A DNA stretch of 59,965 nt from Ectocarpus siliculosus (lineage: Eukaryota; Sar; Phaeophyceae; Ectocarpales; Ectocarpaceae): assembly GCA_000310025.1 (NCBI GenBank), contig FN649755.1:67154-127118 (forward strand), in the 5' to 3' direction. Positions 41,526 to 51,300 of the stretch are shown here, one piece after another. Made by a program: the position numbers and the translations under genes. Within the stretch, counting starts at the first letter, position 1, and every line of letters begins with the position of its first letter. The notes under the pieces are model-generated. The model was given only the letters and a program-made list of their open reading frames with translations, searched no databases and was not told where the DNA came from.

Positions 41526-43315
41526 GTGAGTTGTCCGCGCACGGTGCTGCCGACACTATTCGACATGTGGTGGAAGTTTAGGTTGTTCGTGAGGTCGCAG
41601 CGATGTCCTCAGTCACCCTTGTTTCGTCGTCGCTGGCATCCCCACATCCTCTATACGTTTGGGCGTACGTTGTATGCTCCGCAACGAACTCCTAATCCTT
41701 CGGTCAGAGCTCCGAGCGTGTGGTTAGTCCTCTCCATTGGTACAGATAGGTAGATACCTACTTTGCGAAGATCCGTGAACAGGGAAATCCACCCTTATCC
41801 GAATCACACCTACCTCACTTTACCCTGACCATTACGTCCTGCGCTCTCCGACTTCGCTTCGTGTCCCAAGGTGACACGTCAACACCTGGAGAAACCCCTG
41901 GAACACGCCATCACAGGAAAAGGAGGGCAAAGACTCAACCCAGTGCGCAATAAAGACACCCTTTCAGAGGACGCTAGTAGGAATATGCTTCTTTGGAGAC
42001 CCCAGAGATGAGTGCTGCCCAGATAACTCAGTGTCGGTCGACAATAATCCACTAGGACAAGGGACAAACACGAGGATGACCGCAGTGTGTCGAGCAGCAG
42101 GTGTCTACGTCTTCACCTTTCCAGGCATGGGTTTCATGACCTATTTTGAGGTATACAGCGTAAGGAGAGAAATAGTGCACGTTAGCGACGTGTTACACCC
42201 TGTGGGTCTACACATTGGTTTCGCTAGGTATTCGTACACACGATGATTTGCCCGGGCAGAGGATATATTTTCATCGAATTACGCCATCTAAAATGTACCT
42301 TGTTCGATAGCTGCGCGGCGGGTTGTAGGATGGCTTGGTCTGTACGATAAGCGGGCCTGCAGCAATTTTGTTTGGTTGCGCTCATGGTACTGTGACTGCC
42401 GACCACGTGCCATATGATACGTAGGGTACATGCTGTTCCTGACAATAACGTGTTGTAACGGTGGTATTTGGCACGGAGGTGTGCGATATGGACGTGTAGT
42501 CCCGATGGGACACAGGGTAGAAGCATTACCTGTGCGACAGTTGTGTTCTGGAGGACTATCGAAAGGACAATCCATACTCGTCGAACGTGTGTCGAGTAAC
42601 ACGCACACGGTTTCCCTGTGTAGGGGCGGCGAGAGGCCGGATGATTCGTGTTTTTGGCGTAAAAGGTGGCTTTTTCTGGTCCTTCCCTGTCGCCCATGTA
42701 CTTTCCCCGTGCCGAAGCCCCGTGGAGAAGGCGCTGCTAACCTAACCTGTTACGTGGTGTTTTACGTTCCTGCTAAGTTATTGTTCAGCCAAGAAGGACT
42801 TGTCGTGATCTACTGACAACTAAGTCTTGCGAGGCAACGCGCCCGAAAAAATCACCAAGGATTGGGCATAACAGCAAACGATTTACCAGGTATCTCTCTT
42901 GTACTTAAGGGATGTGAGCCCACCGCTAGATAATCTATGCTTTGTATTGACCCGGGTACATTAACCCTGCTGGGCCATTCCATGAAAACCAAATGCCCTA
43001 TCATTAAATGCTTCGTATAGTGTAAACCTAGCCCAACAATAAACTCTAAACCTAGACTGACATGCATAGACCCACAGGATGACGATCAACCGACTTCGCG
43101 GTTTTGCGATCTGCGTCATCACACGGCGTCGTGTTGGACGTCGTGGCGACCAGGGAAACGTGATGGTATGCCTTAAGAGGCTGTATGTGATCAACAATGC
43201 ATGACAACAACAACAACAACAACAATGAGAAGTCAACGGCGGACCATGGCGCACCCACCAGTCCGTGGATTGGTGCACACGGCGGTTGCAGCCGCGGCCA
43301 CACAAGGTCTCGTGG
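41526..43315. other. Unassigned DNA downstream of last recognised Ulp exon
   Basis: The donor at 41526 implies at least one more exon downstream, but none is recognisable. The stretch has short ORFs without family features and a (CAA)7-like run at 43203-43225. Confidence 0.4.
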
Positions 43316-43990
43316 ATGTTCATGCTTCTCATAGCTTCTCAAAGAGAATCGTGGGTTGCCATCGGGTATTGTGAGGTCTTATGGGTCTCAGTGAGTCTCT
43401 TGGAGTCTCCGGGAGTCTCTAGGAGTCTCCGGGAGTCTCATGGGTTCTCATGAGAGCCCATGACAGCCCACTTGAGCTCATTTAGCTCTCACGAGAGCTC
43501 ATGAGAGCCCATGAGAGCCCATGAGAGATCATAAGCTCTCATGAGAGCTAATGAGAGGTCATGAGAGCTAATCTAGCTCTCATGAGAGCTCATGAGAGTC
43601 CATGAGAGCTAATTTAGCTGGACTCTCATGAGCTCTCATGGGCTCTCATGAGCTCTCACGAGAGCTCATGGGAACTAAATGAGCTCTCATGAGAGCTAAA
43701 ATAGCTCTCATGGGCTCTCATGACCTCTCATGAGAGGTCATGAGAGGTAAATTAGCTCTCATGAGAGCTCATGAGAGCTCATGAGATCTAAATGAGCTCT
43801 CATGCTAGCTCACGAGAGCTAATTAGCTCTCATGAGAGGTAAATTAGCTCTCATGAGAGCTCATGCGAGCCCACGAGAACTAAATTAGCTCTAATGAGAG
43901 CTCATGAGTGCCCATGAGAGCTCATGAGAGTTAATTAGCTAATAAGAGAGCTAATTTAGCTCTCATGAGAGCCCATGAGCACATGCGAGT
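43316..43990. repeat. Array 2 of degenerate palindromic CTCATGAGAGC repeats
   Basis: Same repeat type as 35566-35925 and longer. Begins with GTCTC-rich units (GTCTCCGGGAGTCTCTAGG) and passes into GAGAGCTCATGAGAGC / TAATTTAGCTCTCATGAG units, ending near CATGAGCACATGCGAG. The variant-left, core-right gradient has the same orientation as array 1. Confidence 0.9.
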
Positions 43991-44449
43991 TCCAATGAAA
44001 AAATGGCGTTGGATGCTCGTGTAGCCGTTGTATGGGGGAACATAAAAGTGTCAAAGAAACGGCAAGCTGCCGTGGACCACACCTAAAAAAAACAAGCCTT
44101 TCAGAGCACTGTCGAGGGTGCGGATTGCATGACGAGCACCGCCTGTTCTAGCCGATACCTGGCACATGTGTTTCATGTGCGCTCGTCAACAGCTTCCTTC
44201 AAAACTGCACCGTCACCACCCCCTCCCCCCCCTACCGTCTACCTCCCACTCGTCTTTGTGCATCCAATGGTTGTATTTGTTGCCTTCGAGTACCTGCGGG
44301 CCCCAAGCGCGCACTGAAACGTTCCGTGTTCCTGGAAATGTGGTGTATGTTAGGACTCAACCACACGGAACAGGGAACAGGGATTTCCGAGTTCCCTGTT
44401 CCCTGTTCCCTGTCCAACAAGGGACGTTAGTACACGCCCTAACATTATT

Positions 44450-44560
44450 TATGTACGATAGTCTGACACTTGACGCGGTCGATTCCCGCCGTGGTCACAG
44501 GCTAACTTACCCGAAAAACTTTCCATACAAAATTAAAATGGACCCGAAGAAGGCTCCGCA
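44450..44560 (-). repeat. (CAA)n-family repeat, copy 3 (head part)
   Basis: CACTTGACGCGGTCGATTCC, GTGGTCACAGGCTAACTTAC and GGACCCGAAG blocks (plus-strand reading) match 23270-23330 reversed and 47300-47400. Confidence 0.6.
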
Positions 44561-44688
44561 AGTCAACGATAGATTAGTCTAGGACCCTCCGCTCGCTTCA
44601 ATACGCTATGCGAGGCAGTATAACCATAGACTGGACAACAATAAAGCAAAACTATGCAAAATAATATTAGAGGCGACCTCACGCGCAC

Positions 44689-44810
44689 CCGAAAAAACCG
44701 TCAGTCTTCGACCGGCACTTCTCACTACGCCCATCCATGCGCATGCACTTTTTTGTGGCGAGGGACTCCATGCTTTCAAGAATGCCGCCAATCATCTCGT
44801 TGATCTTTTC
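44689..44810 (-). other. Coding-like minus-strand exon candidate
   Basis: Between an acceptor-like CGACAG (minus strand, ending at 44811) and a donor-like GGTGCGCG (44688) lies an open frame reading EKINEMIGGILESMESLATK and then KCMRMDGRSEKCRSKTDG. The charged, helix-like composition looks protein-like. No partner exons were identified. Confidence 0.3.
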
Positions 44811-45147
44811 CTGTCGTTTACTACGTGTAGTACGCACGATCACACACGAATGAAAAGGAGATCACACCAGAAAGTGCTCCGCACGCTGGGAAAAAATCCG
44901 GAACTAAATGAATGCGGACCCCAGAAGATGCGCTTTTCACAGTAGGTTTTCTCTCCGAAACGAAAGAACCGGACGGGAGAGAGGAAAAAAGAAAAAACAG
45001 AGGCGTAGTCGCGTTCCCCGTCATGAACATTTCATAAGAGTCGTATCGTGGAAGTGGCAGGAGCCTCTCTCTGCGATCAGGTCAGAAGGCCACCAGTCCC
45101 CGGGGCTCTTCTATTGCACCCACCCATGGCCGCAGCAGTAGTAGCGC

Positions 45148-45699
45148 ATGTCCTGTAGTAGACAACTACTGCTGAAAATATTGGAGACCACGAACCACAC
45201 CGACACGTGGGTCGTGGGTGGGCGGGGGACCCTGAGAAACAATCAGACTCAGCCAGTTTACATCCTTACAGTTTCTTGCAAGCAAGAACGAAGGGCGATA
45301 AAAAAAGAGAGACCGCCAGCGTCAGGAAACAAAGAAGTAGAGGAGAGCACAGCTAAGAAACAAGTGAAGAAACAAGCCCCCCTTGCCGCTCTGACGGACC
45401 GGAAGCTTTCCATGTACCGCAGCAAACAACAGGGGCAGCACCCACTACCTCACATGCAGTGCCGGGTACACGGACTGGTACGTAGTAGAAGTAAGTGTAG
45501 TCTCTTTATCCGGCAAGAACAACAACGCCCGGGCGAACTTGAACTTGTAGTCACAAGAAATAGCGTCATGATGATGTACTTCATTCTGCTTGCCGTGGGA
45601 GATGCGCATCGTTACGCGAGGAAGACGTTAACTCCTCGCAAAAAATATGCTGCCGTAGACCCTATCCCCCAAGCTCACAACCACAGCTACACCCGATAG
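45148..45699 (+). CDS. Hypothetical 183-residue ORF
   Basis: ATG at 45148 opens 183 codons: a Lys/Arg-rich middle (KKERPPASGNKEVEES) and one hydrophobic stretch (SVMMMYFILLAVG). No family recognised. It overlaps a region with blocks repeated at 46195-46470, which argues for repeat-derived or chance coding. Confidence 0.2.
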   Translation: MSCSRQLLLKILETTNHTDTWVVGGRGTLRNNQTQPVYILTVSCKQERRAIKKERPPASGNKEVEESTAKKQVKKQAPLAALTDRKLSMYRSKQQGQHPLPHMQCRVHGLVRSRSKCSLFIRQEQQRPGELELVVTRNSVMMMYFILLAVGDAHRYARKTLTPRKKYAAVDPIPQAHNHSYTR

Positions 45700-45734
45700 A
45701 TACATCGTAGCATCATATCCGGCTTGTAGAAGAA

Positions 45735-47195
45735 TTACAAAAAAAAACGTTTTCTTGGTGGCGAAGCGGACCCTCTTTATTGTGACTCTCCAACTGCTGT
45801 TCGTCGATGTCGACATGGCGACACAGACAGACATAATCTAGGGTTTGACGTCGGTCTTATCCGTCGCAGGAGGTGGAAGCTATATACTCAAAGTCGGGGA
45901 GGGGTCGTGGTTTGCAATTCTCTACGGAACCGTACTTGAGGCGACATGAGAGTTGCACTGCCGTAGCCGAGGGTATTTTTGGTCGGCAGGGAAACACAAA
46001 AAAATAAATCTTCGGCGGACCGGACCCTCTTTTTTCAACTGGCCAACTGTTGTTTGGATGGCGAGACAATTTTCGGTCTTCTTGTCCGTCACAGGAGGCG
46101 GAAGCTGATGCTCAAACTCGGGGAGGGGTCATGGTTTGCGATTCCCTACCGAACCATACTCGCTCGGGGCATCACGTCGTGGACATGACAAGAAAAAACA
46201 TCCTCCCCAACCAAAACTGCTGAAATTCATGGATGGGTGGGTGGGTGGGGGACCCCCAAACAACGAAACAGTCGCGGTTCGCGTTGTTCTGGGGCCCTAC
46301 CGGCGAAAAATACCGTCGACGCTCTGAACTGCTGGAAGCTGTCACACAGCACTGCATGTGCGGCGAACCGTAGGGGCCATGCGCATTGCTTGACGGAAAG
46401 AGGCGGCGCCCATCGACTAACATGCAGCAGCCGGGTACACGGGTAGCCTCCTACTCAGCAAGATGCAAACGATTGCCGTTGACGTTCGATAATATTGGGA
46501 TCCTAACGGCGAAAATGCAACAGAGAGAGAGAGAGGTAGACTAAAGGAAGAGAGACTCGAGAAGACAAGCCATGAACTCTCGAGGAGACACTCACTCTAA
46601 TCCCTCTGGCCCACCACAGGCTTGAACACGTGTAACGAACGGCGACATCCGATGTGCGCTCAGAAACAACAAACACGACAAATGAAAAAACGACGTTGTT
46701 TCCGAACTGCTGTGGAGATAGATACTGCTGCAAGTTGGTGGAGACTTGTTTCTTTTCTGGTATGAAGTGGCAACAACGAAGAACACGACGATCTGTGTAG
46801 ACTGAAGCACGACGGACGAACTATCTCAATGCGCTTGCCGTCGCGATAGATGCGCACCGCTACCGCTATGCGAACGAGCAGACTGTTGTAAAACCTGACT
46901 ACGATCACCGTACGACCATTGCAGCACACTCCGAACATAACAGCAGCAACCGCAGCAGCAGCCGCATGTGTACAATGATCACTCAACAACAAACGCAAAA
47001 AAAAAAAAATGTGGCGCGCAGGACGCAGGACCGTCTTCCACTGTTCAACCGGCCAACTGGCGAAACAGGCAAGGAACAGTCAAGGCCGACTCTTGCCGGC
47101 CACAGGAGGCGGAAGCTGGTCAAACTCGGGGACGGCTCATATTTTGCGATACAACACCGAACCATACTCGAGGCGCCACGAGATTTGCACTATAG
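45735..47195 (+). repeat. Degenerate module present three times
   Basis: Related ~190-bp modules at 45735-45950, 46006-46180 and 47003-47195. Shared order: GGACC-GTCTT/CTCTT, CAACTG, CAGGAGGCGGAAGCT, TCAAACTCGGGGA, TTTGCGAT, CCGAACCATACTCG, GAGTTGCAC-like end. Translated, two copies read RRRKL-(LM)KLG-GS-FAI--RTIL. Flanking TGCTGAAA...TGGGTGGGCGGGGGACC blocks at 45170 and 46215 suggest larger, repeated duplication. Confidence 0.65.
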
Positions 47196-47299
47196 CTCGA
47201 GATCAGCATTTTAGACCGGGTCGGGCAAGGGGTGGGGCATGCGAATGAAACTTCCACGGATATTGAACGATGAGACTGAAGCTAAAGCTTCAGAATTGA

Positions 47300-47480
47300 C
47301 TTGCGAACCCCTCGGGGCCAGTTTATTTGAGTGTACCGTTTTAGGGTAAGTTAACCTGTGACCACGGGAATCGACCGCGTCGAGTATTGGATCAGTACGG
47401 ACATACGAAGGTACTGGGTAGAGAGAGATCGGATCGGTTTTTAATGTGAAGACAACAACAACAACAACAGCAGAAGAAGC
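47300..47480 (+). repeat. (CAA)n-tailed interspersed repeat, copy 4
   Basis: GGGTAAGTTAACCTGTGACC, GGGAATCGACCGCGTCGAGT, AGTACGGACA, GGTACTGGGTAGAGAG, GGTTTTTAATGTGAAGAC, then a CAACAACAACAACAACAG tail. The tail position suggests a retroposon 3' end. Confidence 0.7.
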
Positions 47481-48193
47481 TACATCAGCAGTCACGCAAC
47501 TTTGGCATAATACCATCCCTCCTGTGTTACTATCCATGCCGTAGCTCGCCTCAGAGCAGAGTTCGAAACACCCACAAGCTCAACGGCAACGTGTAAACGG
47601 CCTGTTCGCAACAGACGCTATACGGTTGCCTTACGATTGATTCCGACGCTCGTTTCATTGAAGCTACAATACACATACCCATGCCAATAAAAATGAAACA
47701 CCAGCCCCAACACCACTCACGACTACGAACGAGAAGAACAATCACGACCCACTCCTCACCTCGGGGTATTCCTGTTGGTGAGGTCAGCTAAGCTTCAAAT
47801 CCACCGTCACAACACGGCGCCATATAGGTAACATGCGGTCCAATTGGAACGTCTCAATAGACCAAAATGTTTTCTATTAGGACAGCAGAAAACCCAACGA
47901 AGGTGAAGCAGCTCGCATCTAGGTCGGCATAACAGGAGATCAGGTTATGGTAGACCTATCCATCCAAAAATGGTCAATTTGTTCGGTTCGTGCATACGAC
48001 AAAAAACATTTCTACTACTCAGTGACGACTTCAAACCACGAACGCATCTTCAACCAACCACGCCCCGACCGTAGCTTTGCCACTCAGAACCACAAAACAA
48101 AATGTGTTCTTCTGTGTACAGGGCACCACGGTCTACATGTTCTGCATTCCCGAAGACAGACTACACACAAATGGAGGCCTACCTCGACAGACA

Positions 48194-49459
48194 TCATACC
48201 ATAGGTCCTTCACGAGTCACACTTGCCAAGGAAGGTGGCCATACGACGTCGGTCAAGCATTGCTCGAAATCACGCCCGAACGATAGCTGCTGCAGGGAGG
48301 TCGGCCACACGACGTCTAGGATGGGCTGGTTGAATTCTCTACCAAACGATAGCTGCTGCAGGGAGGCCGGCCACGTGGCTCCGACGATGGGCTGGTTGAA
48401 CTTCATCCCAAACGACAGCTGCTTCAGGGAGCCCGGCCACGTGACTCCGACGATGGGCTGGTTGAACTTTGTCCCAATCGATAACCGCACTAGAGAGTCC
48501 GGCCATGCGGCCTCTACGATGGGCTGGTTGAAGTATTTACCAAACGATAGCTGCTGCAGGGAGGCCGTCCACGTGACTCCGACGACGGGCTGGTCAAAGA
48601 AATGCCCAAACGACAGCTGCTTCAGGGAGGTCGGCCACGTGGCTCCGACGATGGGCTGGTTGAACTTCATCCCAAACGATAGCCGCTGTAGAGAGACCGG
48701 CCATATGACGTCTACGATGGGCTGGTCGAATTTGTACCCAAACGATAGTTGCTGCAGGGAAACCGGCCACGTGGCTGCGACGATGGGCTGGTTGAAGTCA
48801 TGATCAAACGAAAGCTGCCCCAGGCAGGCCGGCCACACGACGTCGGCGATTGGCTGGTTGAATTGTTCTCCAAACGATAGCTCCTTCAGGCAGGCCGGCC
48901 ACACGACGTCGGCAATTGGCTCGTTGAATCGTTCTCCAAACGATAGCTGTTGCAAGCAGGCCGGCCACGTGACTCTGACTATGGACTGGTTGAACCACGT
49001 GCCAAACGATAACCGCTGTAGACAGACTGGCCATACGACGTCTACGATGGGCTGGTTGAAGTCGTACCCAAACGATAGCTGCTGCAAGCAGGCCGGCCAC
49101 GTGGCTCCGACGATGGGCTGGTTGAATGCATTTCCAAACGATAGCCGCCTCAGGGATGCCGGCCACGTGGCTCCGACGATGGGCTGGTTGAATGAATATC
49201 CAAGCGATAGCTGATTCAGAGAGGCCGGCCACACGACATCGTGGATGGGCCGGTTGGTATCCCCAAGCGATAGCTGCTGCTGCAGGGAGGCACGCCACCA
49301 CACCGCTTTTCCCGGCATGCGCCGAGAGAATACCAGCCGTTTGAGGCTTTCAGGCCAAACCACCGACTCTACGCTTGCTGCGAATGAATGGCCATCTTGC
49401 AGCCGACGTTCTGTCACTGGTTGCGGCTCAGCTGCAGCCCTCTGCGGCAAGCGGTCCAT
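48194..49459 (-). CDS. FNIP-repeat protein
   Basis: A single open frame on the minus strand ends at 48194. The ATG at 49459 gives 421 residues; the frame stays open to 49711 without another ATG, so an upstream exon is possible. About 17 tandem 22-residue units have the consensus L-LSFG--FNQPI---WP-SL, the FNIP repeat (PF05725) known mainly from Dictyostelium and giant viruses; these are LRR-like solenoids for protein binding. Sixteen units are clear. The first (FAASVESVVWPESLKRL) and last (DFEQCLTDVVWPPSL) are degenerate. The DNA repeat period is 66 bp. Downstream partner and function unknown. Neighbouring units are close in sequence, indicating recent internal duplication. Confidence 0.85.
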   Translation of the reverse strand: MDRLPQRAAAEPQPVTERRLQDGHSFAASVESVVWPESLKRLVFSRRMPGKAVWWRASLQQQLSLGDTNRPIHDVVWPASLNQLSLGYSFNQPIVGATWPASLRRLSFGNAFNQPIVGATWPACLQQLSFGYDFNQPIVDVVWPVCLQRLSFGTWFNQSIVRVTWPACLQQLSFGERFNEPIADVVWPACLKELSFGEQFNQPIADVVWPACLGQLSFDHDFNQPIVAATWPVSLQQLSFGYKFDQPIVDVIWPVSLQRLSFGMKFNQPIVGATWPTSLKQLSFGHFFDQPVVGVTWTASLQQLSFGKYFNQPIVEAAWPDSLVRLSIGTKFNQPIVGVTWPGSLKQLSFGMKFNQPIVGATWPASLQQLSFGREFNQPILDVVWPTSLQQLSFGRDFEQCLTDVVWPPSLASVTREGPMV

Positions 49460-49571
49460 CGGAAGCGCCCACGTCCAACACAAAGCCTGCACAGCCGGCA
49501 CGCGATTCGAGGTGCAAACCTCTGGACTGCGCTGGCTGGGTGTGGTGCGCGATGTGCGAGAAGACCACAAG
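49384..49571 (+). other. Antisense exon candidate opposite the FNIP N-terminus
   Basis: Plus-strand ATG at 49384 opens 62 codons (MNGHLAADVLSLVAAQL, then a Ser/Ala/Pro stretch, then RCKPLDCAGWVWCAMCEK) and ends at a strong donor CACAAG|GTAGGAGG at 49572. The start resembles an F-box-like helix. Overlaps the 5' part of the FNIP frame on the other strand, so at most one of the two is probably coding there. Confidence 0.3.
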
Positions 49572-50837
49572 GTAGGAGGTGTGTCTTCCCTGACGAATAC
49601 GTGCAACAGTTGGGCACTTCTGCACGCCCCGCAAAGCTCCAGCGAAACAAGCTGCAGCTCCAGCGTAGACACATACCAACGTTTCTCTTGGCCATCGCAA
49701 GCCTGGTTCAACGCGACAATGAGTGTGTCCAGGGAGCTGCCCCCTCCTGAGACAGTGGGCCGAACATGTACGATAGAAACGGGAATATATGGTGTTGTGG
49801 GCCTCGGGACTTGCTACGCGCCTGTATGGGTGAAGGTGGAGGCTACGTAAGAAAAAGCATGAAGGGGATCTAGGTGCTTCGAGTTGACACTTACAAGGTT
49901 ACAGAGCATTCGGAAAGCTACAAACAGCAGCCATTGCTAATCAAACACGTGGTGCCCTGTGATTGACCACTGTCTTATCTATCTGTTCATGCACGATGAC
50001 GCCCACCGGTCCGTCATATGATAGTTGGGGCTGTCCAAACTACCATTCGTTTGAAACCGCCGCGAGACTCAAGAAAATATAGGCATCTGGGATGTCTCGC
50101 TTACGCTAGACATGAAGTGGGCCCTTCGCATGCAAGTGGGGCATATTCGATTGAAGCAGCACTCATGAAACAGAATGAACTGCAGTGTACCGAAAGCCAC
50201 CCACGCTGTTCGCCACTGTTCCCGGCGATGCTGGGTCACCAGGTCTACAAGCGAAACGTGGCCATCAAACCCATCACTCTCCCTTCGCCTGCCTGAATCG
50301 TCAAGGTTGACCTGTGCCCCAAAACCGAAACGTTGTCGATCCTTGTTGGTGCCCAAGTGTATTTATTCCGGGCATGTAAGGACGTAAAGCTCTATGCAGT
50401 TGTCGCCGTTGGATTGGCGCGACTTTCTCCCGGGCTAGAGCCAAGTATTAAAGCCGCAATTGTGCTTCTATGGAGAGGAACTAATGCGCCTCGCCTTGAC
50501 TTCGTTGAAGGTGTCCACGGAGGTACACCTTCCACAACACGCATTTTGTTAATGTTTTTCCTTTGATGATCACCCTGATGTTTTCCCGGCCCTTGCTTTC
50601 TCGCACTTGCTATGTAGCTCGCCTGCGCAATATTGCTTCACAGAGTCCGGACGACAACAGCACTTTGCTCGAGCTCTGCTGAGAGGTTCATGGGAGCTCA
50701 TGTGCGCTGGTGTGCTTGTTTCGACGTATAGGTCCGGTCCGCTCGTAAGAGACAATTGTTTCGACGATTCTCAACACCTTTCATTGCCGCAGAGATGTGA
50801 ACTGTATTTTTCTGTCGCCATTGTTTAGGTTTGACAG

Positions 50838-50995
50838 AGCGTGTTTGACTACATGTGTTTCCTACTTCCAAATTTCCAAGGGTGTGTTCGGTAAGGTACT
50901 ACCGAAGCGTACCGCCAGCGTGTTTGACTACATGTGTTTCCTACTTCCAAATTTCCAAGGGTGTGTTCGGTAAGGTACTACCGAAGCGTACCGCC
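50838..50995 (+). repeat. Exact 79-bp tandem duplication
   Basis: The unit beginning AGCGTGTTTGACTACATGTG and ending ACTACCGAAGCGTACCGCC occurs twice with no visible difference (50838-50916 and 50917-50995), indicating a recent event. Confidence 0.92.
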
Positions 50996-51037
50996 GGTAA
51001 ATACCGCCGGTGTTTACCGTACCAAGCGTCTCGGTAT

Positions 51038-51300
51038 GCTTTGGCAATATCTCAATACCTTACCGAAAATCTCGGTATGCTTCGGTAATTTTTCAATACC
51101 TTACCGAAAATCTCGGTATACCCTCGACAAATAACGAGGGTACCGGTACATGCTTCGGTAATATCTCAACACCTTACCGAAATTCTCGGTATACTTCGGT
51201 ACTTTTTCAATACCTTACCGAAAATCTCGGTATACCTCGGTCATATCTCAATACCTTACCGAAAATATCGGTATACCTTTGATAAATACCGATGGTACCG
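51038..51300 (+). repeat. AT-rich TACCGAAAATCTCGGTA minisatellite
   Basis: About six ~40-bp units, each with CAATACCTTACCGAAAATCT CGGTATAC and a second CGGTA box. A higher-order unit is closed by (A/C)TCGACAAATAACGAGG or TTGATAAATACCGATGG plus GTACCGGTAC. Each unit can form a short hairpin through TACCGA/TCGGTA. Confidence 0.85.

Noticed and set aside
48102-48803. Plus-strand frame of 233 codons with regular repeats, opposite the FNIP gene
   Set aside because: Shadow of the 66-bp FNIP repeat; the minus strand gives the known FNxPI...WP consensus.
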